Source: an uncultured Cohaesibacter sp. | GTDB taxonomy: Bacteria; Pseudomonadota; Alphaproteobacteria; Rhizobiales; Cohaesibacteraceae | Length of the DNA stretch: 64,000 nt | Reading direction: 5' to 3' | NCBI RefSeq assembly: GCF_963676485.1 | Contig: NZ_OY781114.1 | Coordinates: forward strand, 3,798,501-3,862,500 | Shown: positions 34,704 to 44,132 of the stretch, in pieces | How the letters are laid out: the number at the start of each line of letters is the position of its first letter | Position numbering within the stretch: position 1 is the first letter of the stretch | Position numbers and translations under genes: made by a program | The notes under the pieces: generated by a model | What the model was told of the DNA's origin: nothing | Databases searched by the model: none | What the model saw: the letters and a program-made list of their open reading frames with translations, nothing else

Positions 34704-35645
34704 TCAGCTCAAGTTGAATGAGCGCACCAGAGCAAGCCAAAGGGGAATGGCCAAAGCGGACAGAGGCGTCTGCCAGGTAACGATTGCGGCGACCAAGGGC
34801 GCGTTGCCCCCCATCTTTTTGGCAAATACATAGCTGTTCATGGCAGTGGGAACGGCGGTGCTGATGATTACCACTTCCAATGGCTGGCCGCTGAGGCCGA
34901 ATAGCAATGCAAAACCGATCGCGATCGCGGGCATGCCGACAAGGCGTAAAATGCATGTAAACCACACATCACGCACGGGCGGAAAGGCGTGCTTGAGCTT
35001 GATGCCCGCCCCAACCATAAGCAGGGCGCAGGCAAGACCGGCTCGTCCTGTGATCTCGACAGTTGAGGCGATGGGATCCCAGATCGGTATGCCGGCGAGA
35101 TTCACCACAAGGCCTACAACAGAGGCAATAATGAAAGGGTTCTTGATGATATTGAGTAAAACTCTGCCAAAGCTCGGTCTCCCGTTCGGACCAAACACGG
35201 CCATGATGCCAACAATGATGATGTTGATGACGGGAATCATCGAGGCCATGGAAACAGCCACCAGCGCCATGGCATCATTGCCAAAGGCCTTTTGCACGAT
35301 GGCCAGTGCGATGAAACCATTCCAGCGCAGCACCCCCTGATAGATCGAAGTGTAGGATGGATTATCAATGGAGTAGAGCGAGCGGAAAACCGGATAGAGC
35401 GCTAGCATCAGCACAGCCATGAGTATAATGGCCGAGACGAGCACAAAGGTCATATCACCCAGAGGCACATTTGTAAGGTCTGCCTTGAACAGCGAATTGA
35501 AGATAAGTGCCGGGAAGAAAAGCCAATAGGCGATGGTTTCAAGGCCTCCCCATTGATCTTCCGGTACAAGGCCGCTGCGGCGAATATAGAGCCCAAGGCC
35601 AATAAGAAAGAAAGTTGGAATGATGGCTTCAACGATCACATACAT
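34704..35645 (-). CDS. AEC family (auxin efflux carrier-type) transporter
   Basis: The 313-residue protein has ten predicted helices in two five-helix halves with a polar central loop. It begins with a membrane helix containing IIPTFFLIGLGLYIRR, and the second half has ALLMVGAGIKL. The AEC family (PF03547) exports organic anions such as malate or malonate; this substrate is unknown. It lies in the same direction as pyrB but 126 bases apart. Confidence 0.83.
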   Translation of the reverse strand: MYVIVEAIIPTFFLIGLGLYIRRSGLVPEDQWGGLETIAYWLFFPALIFNSLFKADLTNVPLGDMTFVLVSAIILMAVLMLALYPVFRSLYSIDNPSYTSIYQGVLRWNGFIALAIVQKAFGNDAMALVAVSMASMIPVINIIIVGIMAVFGPNGRPSFGRVLLNIIKNPFIIASVVGLVVNLAGIPIWDPIASTVEITGRAGLACALLMVGAGIKLKHAFPPVRDVWFTCILRLVGMPAIAIGFALLFGLSGQPLEVVIISTAVPTAMNSYVFAKKMGGNAPLVAAIVTWQTPLSALAIPLWLALVRSFNLS

Positions 35646-35956
35646 GCTGCAGCTTTCTGGGAGAGACTCAAGGGAGGCGTTGTAAAGGCGAGACGATCAT
35701 TACTGCCGCAAAGCTGCCACTAGGTAAAGAGTGGAACAGGGGTTCTGTCCAAAATAAGTAAAGTTCTCTGCATACTGGCCCCCGCCTTTGCGCGCTGCTC
35801 CGATCTGTCGCCATTTGATGCATCAAGGGCCCATCAATTTTTAAAATGGGGGCCTTGCCATCGGTGGCGCGCTTTTCTGCTTTGAGAATGCTGGGCATGG
35901 AATTGGATGCAGAGGTCTGTTCATACAGAAGAGATTGGGCAGAAGAGGGCTGGCTT
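35646..35956. other. 311-base intergenic region, no gene seen
   Basis: The stretch lies between the AEC permease start and the ruvX stop on the minus strand. It must contain the permease promoter. I see no frame with a ribosome site and no clear hairpin with T-run. Confidence 0.5.
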
Positions 35957-36472
35957 TCAGGATTGCATGTTGCGTGCGCGATCCAATGCGCCCTGCAGAA
36001 TGAAAGAAGCTGCCATTTTGTCGACCACTTCACCGCGTCTGGCGCGCGACGTGTCTGCATCGAGCAAGGTTCTGGTAACGGCCACGGTTGAGAGGCGTTC
36101 GTCCCAGAAGGTGACAGGAATGACAGGAAGGTCGTGTTCTTTCCAGAAATCGCGCATGGAGAGATAAAAGTCTCTGGTGGCCTGAGCTCTGGGGCCTTCG
36201 GAGCCATCCATATTGCGCGGCAATCCCAGAACGAAGCCGCCAATTTCCTGCTCGTTACAGACGGCAACCAAACGCTCGGCATCTTTGCCAAATTTTGTGC
36301 GCTGTATCGTCTCCAATGGAGACGCAATGCTCTTGCCTGTATCGGAAATGGCAAGGCCGATAGTCTTGGTGCCCAGATCCAGCCCCAACAGTCTCTGGTT
36401 TGGTAAAACCTCACCAAGCAATTCGGCAAGGGGGGTGTCTATGGGCTGCTTCTTTTTCTTTTTACGAACCAT
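35957..36472 (-). CDS. ruvX: Putative Holliday junction resolvase RuvX (YqgF)
   Basis: The 171-residue RNase H-fold protein contains RLLGLDLGTKTIGLAISD (first Asp), FVLGLPRNMDGSEGP and PVTFWDERLSTVAVT (Glu), and DKMAASFILQ (Asp). It carries a Lys-rich N-terminal extension (RKKKKKQ). The role is nuclease in 16S rRNA maturation or recombination. AAGG before the ATG. Position next to the gatCAB block is common in this order. Confidence 0.93.
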   Translation of the reverse strand: MVRKKKKKQPIDTPLAELLGEVLPNQRLLGLDLGTKTIGLAISDTGKSIASPLETIQRTKFGKDAERLVAVCNEQEIGGFVLGLPRNMDGSEGPRAQATRDFYLSMRDFWKEHDLPVIPVTFWDERLSTVAVTRTLLDADTSRARRGEVVDKMAASFILQGALDRARNMQS

Positions 36473-36899
36473 TGACCAGCCTTATCTGTGCGCGGTTTTG
36501 ATTGTCAGATCTTCAATTGCAAGAATGTAGTGCGCTTCCATATCACGCATTTTTGTCAATACCAATGCTCTTTGGGTTGGAGCTAGAATTAGACTATGAG
36601 AGGTGCCAATAGGCTACTTCGAAGAGGAAAAGTCGGCCAAGACTGAAGCAGACTTGTTCATCATGGCTGCGTTTTCTATTTTGGACTAGGGTTGGCGCTG
36701 GAAAAATGTGGAAACACTATTTTCTCAAAAGAAAACATATTTTAGAAAATAATACATCTCTAGATAGTTTGTTATTTGAATATTATTATAGATAGTTGCG
36801 ATTTTGAAAGAATCTGTTTCTTATATTATTTAAAAAGAGTAAGGTAATTTTTACAACTACCACGTTAATTTCAACTTGGGGACAGAGTTGGAGTTCTAC
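36473..36899. other. 427-base AT-rich intergenic region
   Basis: The stretch separates divergent ruvX and the GGDEF-EAL gene. Its right half (36700-36860) is much more AT-rich than the rest of the window and probably holds the promoter of the GGDEF-EAL gene. No RNA gene or terminator was recognised. Confidence 0.5.
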
Positions 36900-39098
36900 A
36901 TGAGACGGTTGGAAATTGGTGCTGACGAGGCGGTTTCGATAGCGTTAAATATCGCAGAAGCCTCCAGCGAGCACGAGTTGTTCGTCTCCATGCTTAATGC
37001 GGCTGAATCTTTTCGAGGGAAAACCTGCCTTCGGGCCTATGTTGTCAACCAGCAAAGAACAGCTGTCCGGCTTTCTGCCGATTTTGGTTTGTCGAATCTT
37101 GACTTGCCTTGCGAGCAAGTCGAGAACTGGCTGCTCCATGATGGCGAAGTACCGCCCTTTTGGGATGGTTTGGATGAGAGCTGCCGGTTTTCCTATGCCA
37201 AGTTGACATTTGGAGATGAAGTCGTCGGTGCTATTTTTCTGGTCTTTCCGGACAAGGGCGGCAAGGCCGCTGCAGACGAAGTGAATCAGAAGATTGTCGA
37301 GGATTTTGCTCGTTTGGGTGCGGCCTCTCTTGTTGCGTTGAGAAAGCGCCGCCTTTCAGCGATGGTTCTGGAGGCGCTGGAGCAGAGCGAAGAGGCCATT
37401 GTCTTTTATGGTGAAGATGATGAAGGCGTTATTTTCAGCAACGATGCCTATCATCGGGTTTTCCCGCATTATCCCAACCGGCGTGCGCTTCTGGGCATGA
37501 CGCATATCGATCTTTATAAAATGGATCTGGAAGCGGGCGTGATCATCGATCCGCTGGCGCTATCCGAGCCTGATCGCTATCTGGACGAGCGTAAGGCGCT
37601 CGAGGAACAGTTGGTTGATACCCAGCGTGAAATCCAGAAACTTGGCAAGAAAACCTACATTTATACCCGCACCCGGTCGCAGTCCGGTGCAATCATGTCA
37701 AGGCGCATTGATATCACGGAACAGGCTCTGGCCGAGTCGCGGTTGCGACAGCGCGAGAAGCAGCTGCAATCTCTCGTTTATACGGATTCTCTTACCGGCC
37801 TTCATAACCGGCCTTATTTTCTTGAATATCTGGAAGATCTGGCCATGCGAATGGAGGATGGAGATCTGGAAGCGGTTTCTGTCTTCTGGATCGATCTCAA
37901 TGACTTCAAGATTGTCAACGATACCTACGGTCACATTTATGGTGACAGTATTCTGCGCAAGATTGGGCGTCGCCTGAAGATGGGGGTCACCGAGGCATCC
38001 GAGCTTGTGCGCTATGGGGGCGACGAGTTCGTCATGGTGTTTGAGAAGGCGGTTCTTGGAGAACAGCTGGAAATTCTGGCAAATCGAATCCTGACAATCA
38101 TCAGTGCGCCGATTACTCATGAAGCCACGTCTATCCAGATCGGGGCTAGTGTCGGGGTCGCGAGTTCGTCAGGGCAGGATGCGGATCTGACCGAGCTTTT
38201 GGGGGATGCTGATCTGGCGATGTATGAAGCCAAGAAGCAATCCCGTTGTGCCTATCGGATTTTCGATCCCCAGATGCGTTCAAGCATGATCGAACGAACC
38301 GCGCTGATTGAAGATATTCGTGATGCTTTTGACAAGGAGCAGTTCGAACTCTATTTCCAGCCGCAGTTTGACACCAAGAAGTGCACCTTGGTGGGCTTTG
38401 AGGCGCTGGTGCGCTGGCAACATCCTGTAAGGGGCAGTGTTCCGCCTGATGTGTTTATTCCCATCATGGAAGAAAACAAGATGATCGAAGAGCTGGGACG
38501 CTGGGTCCTCATGGGAGCCTGCAAAGAGGCAAGACACTGGCCAAAGGATCTTTTTGTTGCTGTCAACGTATCTCCGCTTCAGCTGAGGAACCCGCATTTT
38601 GCGCTTACGATCGGCCGGGCGCTGGCGCAATCGGCCCTGAAGGCTGAGCAGCTTGAACTTGAAATTACCGAATCTGTTCTGCTTGAGGAGAATGATGTTG
38701 AGCGCTCCCAGATCGAGACATGGAAGAAACTGGGGGTACAGGTCGCTCTGGATGATGTGGGCAAGGGCTATTCAAGCCTGAGCTATTTGAGCCAGTTTCC
38801 GTTTGACAAGATAAAGATTGATCGCGGTTTTCTCAAGGCCTTCGAAGCAGGCAAGCCGAAAGATGCATCTGCTGTCATCCTTCAAGCCATCGTTGAACTG
38901 GGCAAGACCCTTGGCAAGACCGTGATTGCCGAAGGGGTGGAGACTGTGGATCAGCTGGAATATTTGCGATCGGTTGATTGTGATCAGGCGCAAGGCTTCT
39001 ATTTGGGACGGCCCATGCCCGCCAAAGAGGCGCGCAAATTCATTCGTAAATCGCGCTCGCTTTTTGGGCGACAGAGGCAGATGTCTCTGAGCTCTTGA
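36900..39098 (+). CDS. GGDEF-EAL cyclic-di-GMP signalling protein with GAF/PAS-like sensor
   Basis: The 732-residue cytosolic protein has an N-terminal GAF-like region (1-155), a PAS-like region (about 165-270), a coiled linker, then GGDEF and EAL domains. The cyclase motif GGDEF is intact in RYGGDEF, without an RxxD inhibitory site before it. The EAL motif is intact in GFEALVRW, with VNVSPLQL, LEITES, DDVGKGYSS (usual DDFGTG) and IAEGVET. Both activities are therefore possible. No transmembrane helix: the input is probably soluble. The ATG at 36900 has GGAG six bases upstream; the TTG at 36876 is less likely. Confidence 0.92.
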   Translation: MRRLEIGADEAVSIALNIAEASSEHELFVSMLNAAESFRGKTCLRAYVVNQQRTAVRLSADFGLSNLDLPCEQVENWLLHDGEVPPFWDGLDESCRFSYAKLTFGDEVVGAIFLVFPDKGGKAAADEVNQKIVEDFARLGAASLVALRKRRLSAMVLEALEQSEEAIVFYGEDDEGVIFSNDAYHRVFPHYPNRRALLGMTHIDLYKMDLEAGVIIDPLALSEPDRYLDERKALEEQLVDTQREIQKLGKKTYIYTRTRSQSGAIMSRRIDITEQALAESRLRQREKQLQSLVYTDSLTGLHNRPYFLEYLEDLAMRMEDGDLEAVSVFWIDLNDFKIVNDTYGHIYGDSILRKIGRRLKMGVTEASELVRYGGDEFVMVFEKAVLGEQLEILANRILTIISAPITHEATSIQIGASVGVASSSGQDADLTELLGDADLAMYEAKKQSRCAYRIFDPQMRSSMIERTALIEDIRDAFDKEQFELYFQPQFDTKKCTLVGFEALVRWQHPVRGSVPPDVFIPIMEENKMIEELGRWVLMGACKEARHWPKDLFVAVNVSPLQLRNPHFALTIGRALAQSALKAEQLELEITESVLLEENDVERSQIETWKKLGVQVALDDVGKGYSSLSYLSQFPFDKIKIDRGFLKAFEAGKPKDASAVILQAIVELGKTLGKTVIAEGVETVDQLEYLRSVDCDQAQGFYLGRPMPAKEARKFIRKSRSLFGRQRQMSLSS

Positions 39099-39394
39099 GG
39101 CAGCTTGAGAGGCACTTCGTTTCTCGTTGGTGTCGTTTTCTGTTGCGAACCTATTTTTGTCGCCAAATTCCTGTTGGCCTTGCTGAAATGAAGGGGGAGG
39201 GCGAAAATTGGCTCTCAGCAGGGGCTGATGTGGGAAAAATGCCAGACTGGGGCTGTTCCTGCAGCCCTTGGAGTTGCGCGTAAAAGTCCCGAGATGCTAT
39301 AGCCGACTAAGAGTAGGATAAGACTCGTAGGTGGTCCGGTGATCTGCGCTATCGTCAAGCGCACTCCGGATCTTTATTTGGAAGGCTTGCATTC

Positions 39395-39682
39395 ATGTCA
39401 ATTGACAAGGATACGGTCAAGCGCGTGGCGCGTCTCGCCCGCCTGTCCGTTACAGAAGAAGAGGCGGAAAGCCTTAAGGGTGAATTGAACTCCATCCTCA
39501 ACTGGGTTGAATTGCTCAACGAGGTTGACGTCGACGGCGTGGACCCGATGACTTCTGTTGTTACCCAGAAAATGAAGAAGCGGGATGATGTTGTAACTGA
39601 CGGCAATTATGCTGATCGGGTTGTCAGCAATGCGCCAGCTTCTGAAGATAATTATTTCATGGTTCCCAAGGTCATCGAATAG
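39395..39682 (+). CDS. gatC: Asp-tRNA(Asn)/Glu-tRNA(Gln) amidotransferase subunit C
   Basis: A 95-residue protein with the family start [18 protein letters not shown] and the middle [20 protein letters not shown]. It stabilises GatA-GatB. The ribosome site is GGAAGG. gatA follows after 117 bases and the cluster is rightward. Conserved gatC-gatA-gatB grouping. Confidence 0.95.
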   Translation: MSIDKDTVKRVARLARLSVTEEEAESLKGELNSILNWVELLNEVDVDGVDPMTSVVTQKMKKRDDVVTDGNYADRVVSNAPASEDNYFMVPKVIE

Positions 39683-39799
39683 ACCCGGTTTGCCGGTCTC
39701 GACCTGCTGTCGAGCCGCATCAGAACCCTTTTCTCAAGACCATCGGGATGAAGGGATTTGTTCGCAAGTCCCAATCCTGCAAAATGTGAGGATAGCCAC

Positions 39800-41272
39800 G
39801 TGACAGATCTCACGTCTCTGACTATTGCAGAGGCCCGCGAGGGGCTGGCAAAGAAAGAATTCACCGCGACCGAGCTGACGACCAGCTATATCTCTGCGAT
39901 TGATGCAGCCGGTGAACTTAATGCCTATGTGACAAAGACGCCGGAAAAGGCTCTGGACATGGCCAAGGCATCTGACGAACGGATTGCAAAGGGCGAAGCC
40001 CGTCCGCTGGAAGGCATTCCGCTGGGCATCAAGGATCTTTATTGCACCAAGGGCGTTGGCGCTTATGCCTGCTCTCATATTCTGGATGGCTTTACGCCCG
40101 AATATGAAAGTACGGTAACGCAGAATCTCTGGGACGATGGTGCGGTTATGCTGGGCAAGCTGGCCATGGACGAGTTCGCGATGGGCTCGACCACAGAGAC
40201 CAGCTATTTTGGTCCGGTCAAAAACCCGTGGCGCGCTGAAGGAGAGAGCATTGATCGTGTGCCGGGTGGCTCTTCGGGCGGTTCTGCTGCTGCGGTTGCT
40301 GCACGCATTTGTGCTGGCGCAACGGCATCGGATACCGGCGGTTCCATTCGCCAGCCTGCTGCCTTTACCGGCACTGTTGGCATCAAGCCGACCTATGGTC
40401 GTTGCTCCCGTTGGGGCATGATTGCCTTTGCTTCTTCGCTCGATCAGGCTGGCCCGATTGCCCGCACTGTGCGTGATGCCGCAATCATGATGAAATCCAT
40501 GGCATCCATCGATCCGAAAGACACCACCAGCGTTGATCTGCCGGTGCCCGATTATGAAGCCGCTCTTACAGGCGACATCAAGGGCATGAAGGTCGGTATT
40601 CCGAAGGAATATCGCGTTGATGGCATGCCTGAAGAAGTGGAAGCCAACTGGCAGCAGGGCATTGACTGGCTCAAAGCCGCAGGTGCCGAGATTGTAGACA
40701 TCTCTCTGCCTATGACCAAATATGCGTTGCCAGCCTATTATATCGTGGCTCCGGCTGAAGCGTCTTCCAACCTTGCCCGCTATGACGGTGTAAAATATGG
40801 CCTGCGTGTCAATGGGGACGATATCACCGACATGTATGAGAAGACCCGTGCCGCCGGTTTCGGCTCGGAGGTCAAGCGCCGTATTCTCATCGGCACCTAT
40901 GTGCTGAGTGCTGGCTATTATGACGCTTATTATCTGCGCGCCCAGAAGATCCGTTCGCTGATCAAGCAGGACTTCGAAAAGGCATTCCAGTCCGTTGATA
41001 CCATTCTCACTCCGGCGACACCTTCTGCGGCATTCGAGCTGAACAAGGAAATCACCGATCCGGTCGAGATGTATCTCAATGATATCTTCACTGTCACCGT
41101 GAACATGGCCGGCCTGCCGGGCATTTCGGTTCCTTCGGGCAAGAATGGTCAGGGTCTGCCTATGGGCTTGCAGTTGATCGGTAAAGCCTTTGACGAAGAA
41201 ACCCTGTTCCGCACCGCAGGTGTCCTGGAAGATGCTGCCGGCATCCTCGAAGCACCGACCAAATGGTGGTAA
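39800..41272 (+). CDS. gatA: Glu-tRNA(Gln)/Asp-tRNA(Asn) amidotransferase subunit A
   Basis: The 490-residue amidase-signature enzyme releases ammonia from glutamine. The catalytic Lys is in [10 protein letters not shown], and the Ser-cisSer pair lies in [13 protein letters not shown] followed by [11 protein letters not shown]. The start is GTG with GAGGAT six bases before. Indirect Gln-tRNA synthesis is standard in Alphaproteobacteria, so it is essential. Confidence 0.95.
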   Translation: MTDLTSLTIAEAREGLAKKEFTATELTTSYISAIDAAGELNAYVTKTPEKALDMAKASDERIAKGEARPLEGIPLGIKDLYCTKGVGAYACSHILDGFTPEYESTVTQNLWDDGAVMLGKLAMDEFAMGSTTETSYFGPVKNPWRAEGESIDRVPGGSSGGSAAAVAARICAGATASDTGGSIRQPAAFTGTVGIKPTYGRCSRWGMIAFASSLDQAGPIARTVRDAAIMMKSMASIDPKDTTSVDLPVPDYEAALTGDIKGMKVGIPKEYRVDGMPEEVEANWQQGIDWLKAAGAEIVDISLPMTKYALPAYYIVAPAEASSNLARYDGVKYGLRVNGDDITDMYEKTRAAGFGSEVKRRILIGTYVLSAGYYDAYYLRAQKIRSLIKQDFEKAFQSVDTILTPATPSAAFELNKEITDPVEMYLNDIFTVTVNMAGLPGISVPSGKNGQGLPMGLQLIGKAFDEETLFRTAGVLEDAAGILEAPTKWW

Positions 41273-41302
41273 CCAGACAGAGAAACGATAAGGTCAACAC
41301 CA

Positions 41303-41626
41303 ATGCGTAAACCTGAGGAATGCACAGAAAAGGCCCATATCCGCGAGGAGATAGACCGTATTGATCGTGCTTTGGTCGCGCTCTTTCGTGATCGCGATTC
41401 CTATGTGCGGCGCATGGCTGAACTGAAAACAGACCCGTCTGAAGCGCGCGACGATAGTCGCGTCAAGGCGGTTCTGGACAAGGTTCTGGCCGAGCTGGAA
41501 GACAAGGAGCTGGCTCCGGATCTTTATATGCAGTTCTGGGAAGACCTGATCGAGGTCAATATTGCTTATGAGGAGGCGGCGATCGCCGCTCATCAGAGCG
41601 AAAAGAATGATGCATCTGGCGCGTGA
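41303..41626 (+). CDS. Chorismate-mutase-like (AroQ fold) protein within the gat cluster
   Basis: The 107-residue all-helical protein resembles AroQ chorismate mutase: an IREEIDRIDRALVALFRDR first helix (Arg11/Arg28 positions), Lys in MAELKT, and ARDDSRVKAVLDKVL. Aligned by eye with the E. coli mutase, the Glu of the DxxRE motif is Val here and the C-terminal Gln is probably Glu, so activity is uncertain. It sits 30 bases after gatA and about 70 before gatB, hence in one operon. It could also be an isochorismate pyruvate-lyase relative. Confidence 0.72.
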   Translation: MRKPEECTEKAHIREEIDRIDRALVALFRDRDSYVRRMAELKTDPSEARDDSRVKAVLDKVLAELEDKELAPDLYMQFWEDLIEVNIAYEEAAIAAHQSEKNDASGA

Positions 41627-41695
41627 ATTCACGCGCCGCCATTGTAATCAGGAGCTGCTGCATGCGCTCCGATATTGAAAGCTGAGGACGAGAAT

Positions 41696-43159
41696 ATGGC
41701 TGAAGCGTCCAGCAAATTGATCAAGGGGGCTACCGGCGACTGGGAAGTGGTCGTCGGCATGGAAATCCATGCTCAGGTCGCCTCTGAAGCAAAACTTTTC
41801 TCTGGCTCTTCCACCAAGTTCGGTGGCGAGGCCAACGACCATGTCAGTTTCGTTGATGCGGCGATGCCCGGCATGCTGCCCGTGATCAACGAGGAATGCG
41901 TGCGCCAGGCGATCCGCACTGGCCTTGGTCTGAAAGCTAAGATCAACAATCGCTCGCTGTTTGACCGCAAGAACTATTTCTATCCTGACCTGCCGCAGGG
42001 CTATCAGATTTCCCAATATAAAGACCCGATTGTCGGTGAAGGGGAAGTCGTTCTGCATATGCTGGATGGTGAGGAAGTGCGCATTGGCGTTGAACGTTTG
42101 CATCTGGAACAGGATGCGGGCAAGTCGATGCATGACCAGCACCCGACCATGTCTTTCGTGGATCTGAACCGCTCTGGTGTGGCGCTGATGGAAATCGTGT
42201 CCAAACCGGACATTCGTTCTTCGGATGAAGCCAAGGCCTATATGACCAAGATGCGCACGATCGTGCGGTATCTGGGCACATCTGATGGCAATATGGAAGA
42301 AGGCTCCATGCGCGCGGACGTCAACGTTTCCGTGCGGCGCCCCGGCGAGCCCTATGGCACGCGTTGCGAATTGAAGAATATGAACTCGATCCGCTTCATC
42401 GGACAAGCCATCGAATATGAGGCCCGTCGTCAGATTGGTATTCTGGAAGATGGTGGCACCATCGATCAGGAAACACGCCTGTATGATGTCAAGAAGGGCG
42501 AGACCCGTTCCATGCGCTCCAAGGAAGAAGCGCATGACTATCGCTATTTCCCGGACCCGGATCTGTTGCCACTGGAATTTGACGATGCCTATGTCGAGGC
42601 TCTGCGCGTGAATTTGCCGGAGCTGCCAGATGACAAGCGTGATCGTTTTATCTCCGACTTGGGGCTGAAGCCTTATGATGCCTCCGTGTTGGTCGCTTCA
42701 AAGCGGCTTGCCGCCTTCTTCGAGCAGGTTTGTGAAGGGCGTGACGCGCAGTTGGCCGCCAACTGGGTCATCAACGAATGGCTTGGCCGCATCAACAAGG
42801 AACAGCTGGATATTGATGATAGCCCGATGTCTGCCGATCAGCTCGGCAAGATCGTGGATCTGATCAAGGCTGGAGATATTTCCGGCAAGATCGCCAAGGA
42901 TCTGTTCGAGATCGTCTGGACCGAAGGGGGGGACCCCGCCACGATTGTTGAAGAAAAAGGCATGAAACAGGTCACGGACACCGGCGCCATTGAAGCCATT
43001 GTCGACGATATCATCGCCAACAATCCAGCGCAGGTCGAGAAGGTCAAGGACAAGCCGGGTCTTATCGGCTGGTTCGTAGGGCAGGTGATGAAAGCCTCGC
43101 AAGGCAAGGCCAACCCTCAGGCCGTCAACGAGATCCTGAAGGATAAGCTGGGCCTCTGA
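41696..43159 (+). CDS. gatB: Glu-tRNA(Gln)/Asp-tRNA(Asn) amidotransferase subunit B
   Basis: The 487-residue subunit has the GatB catalytic domain ([27 protein letters not shown], and [20 protein letters not shown]) and the C-terminal YqeY-like domain. It phosphorylates the mischarged tRNA and transfers ammonia. The ATG at 41696 follows GAGGACGAG; the seven-residue upstream extension was dropped. It is the last gene before a terminator. Confidence 0.95.
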   Translation: MAEASSKLIKGATGDWEVVVGMEIHAQVASEAKLFSGSSTKFGGEANDHVSFVDAAMPGMLPVINEECVRQAIRTGLGLKAKINNRSLFDRKNYFYPDLPQGYQISQYKDPIVGEGEVVLHMLDGEEVRIGVERLHLEQDAGKSMHDQHPTMSFVDLNRSGVALMEIVSKPDIRSSDEAKAYMTKMRTIVRYLGTSDGNMEEGSMRADVNVSVRRPGEPYGTRCELKNMNSIRFIGQAIEYEARRQIGILEDGGTIDQETRLYDVKKGETRSMRSKEEAHDYRYFPDPDLLPLEFDDAYVEALRVNLPELPDDKRDRFISDLGLKPYDASVLVASKRLAAFFEQVCEGRDAQLAANWVINEWLGRINKEQLDIDDSPMSADQLGKIVDLIKAGDISGKIAKDLFEIVWTEGGDPATIVEEKGMKQVTDTGAIEAIVDDIIANNPAQVEKVKDKPGLIGWFVGQVMKASQGKANPQAVNEILKDKLGL

Positions 43160-43198
43160 TGCTCTTTGGCCCCTGTGGCCTTCAAATCAATGTCACGA

Positions 43199-43230
43199 AA
43201 AGGTGCGAGACTTGTCTTTCGCACCTTTTT
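43199..43230 (+). terminator. Intrinsic terminator of the gat cluster
   Basis: A stem of about ten pairs (43199-43208 with 43219-43228) is followed by further Ts. It lies 40 bases after the gatB stop. Confidence 0.9.
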
Positions 43231-43295
43231 TATTGTCGGTACCTTAGGCTCTGCGCGTTTGCACTTACGTGATTTACGGGGCTTGGCAACCGTAG

Positions 43296-43337
43296 ATATG
43301 TCTTATATAGTTATCGCAATAACTATATAAGACATAT
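43296..43337. promoter_or_regulatory. Perfect 19-bp inverted repeat upstream of the NnrU-family gene
   Basis: ATATGTCTTATATAGTTAT (43296-43314) is an exact reverse complement of 43319-43337, with a 4-base centre CGCA. It ends 39 bases before the ATG. Length and symmetry suit a large operator for a dimeric or tetrameric repressor; the inner TAGTTATCGCAATAACTA is MarR/TetR-like. It is not followed by a T-run, so terminator function is unlikely. Confidence 0.7.
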
Positions 43338-43375
43338 GTCAAGACACACGCTCTTCTTGTTCAAAGGACCTGACT

Positions 43376-43963
43376 ATGACCATGTTAATTCTTGGTGTTC
43401 TGCTGTGGGCAGTGGTGCATCTCTTCCCAATTTTCCTTCCAACAACGCGAGCCAGACTGGTTGATCGGCTTGGGCTGTGGCCTTACAAGGGGTTGTTCGC
43501 GCTATTGATTGTCCTGTCGTTGGTTTTGATTGTGTTTGGCTGGCGGGCTGCTGGTGAAGCAGGATATATCGGCGATGTCTATGATGAGGATTGGACACGG
43601 CACCTGACCCATCTGCTCATGCTCTTTTCAGTCATCCTGTTTGGTGCGGCCAAGGCGCCGTCCCGCATTCGACGGGTCATTCACAACCCGATGCTGACAG
43701 GTATGGCGCTGTGGGCTATTGCGCATTTGCTCGTGAATAACGATCAACGCTCACTCGTGCTGTTTGGTGGCATGCTGGTGTGGTCTGTGATTTCCATCAT
43801 CGGGACCAATCGGCGTGACAGAGACTATGTGCCGCCTGCGGTTGGATCTTGGGGAAGGGAAATCAGGATCATCCTCATCTCAGTCTTTGTCTACGCAGTT
43901 CTCATTGTTGCCCACCCCTATTTTACGGGTATGGAAGCAATGGACCTTAGCTTCTTGGGGTAA
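43376..43963 (+). CDS. NnrU family membrane protein
   Basis: The 195-residue protein has six hydrophobic helices and matches the NnrU family (start MLILGVLLWAVVHLFPIFLP, later HNPMLTGMALWAIAHLL and RDRDYVPPAVGSWGREIR). The founding member is linked to nitric oxide/nitrite reduction in denitrifiers; other members have unclear roles. No denitrification genes are near. AAGGA precedes the ATG. The 19-bp inverted repeat upstream suggests tight regulation. Confidence 0.8.
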   Translation: MTMLILGVLLWAVVHLFPIFLPTTRARLVDRLGLWPYKGLFALLIVLSLVLIVFGWRAAGEAGYIGDVYDEDWTRHLTHLLMLFSVILFGAAKAPSRIRRVIHNPMLTGMALWAIAHLLVNNDQRSLVLFGGMLVWSVISIIGTNRRDRDYVPPAVGSWGREIRIILISVFVYAVLIVAHPYFTGMEAMDLSFLG

Positions 43964-43991
43964 GGGATCTGCGATAGATGCAGCAAGAACC

Positions 43992-44019
43992 GGGTTTGAT
44001 CGCACGGGCGATCAAGCCC
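43992..44019. other. Strong 12-bp hairpin after the NnrU-family gene
   Basis: GGGTTTGATCGC (43992-44003) pairs with GCGATCAAGCCC (44008-44019) with a single G-U pair and a 4-base loop. No T-run follows. It probably protects or attenuates the upstream transcript. Confidence 0.5.
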
Positions 44020-44132
44020 TCATCACGATTATATGAGGCTGATTGCACCCAGCAGACGTGTCTCCTACATTGGGTGAAACAGCCTTTCCATATGAGCTAG
44101 GCTTACCTCTTCATTTCATCAGGATGATTTGC

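Noticed and set aside
35668..36429. Long minus-strand frame overlapping ruvX
   Set aside because: Out-of-frame shadow of ruvX extended into a non-coding region; no domain.
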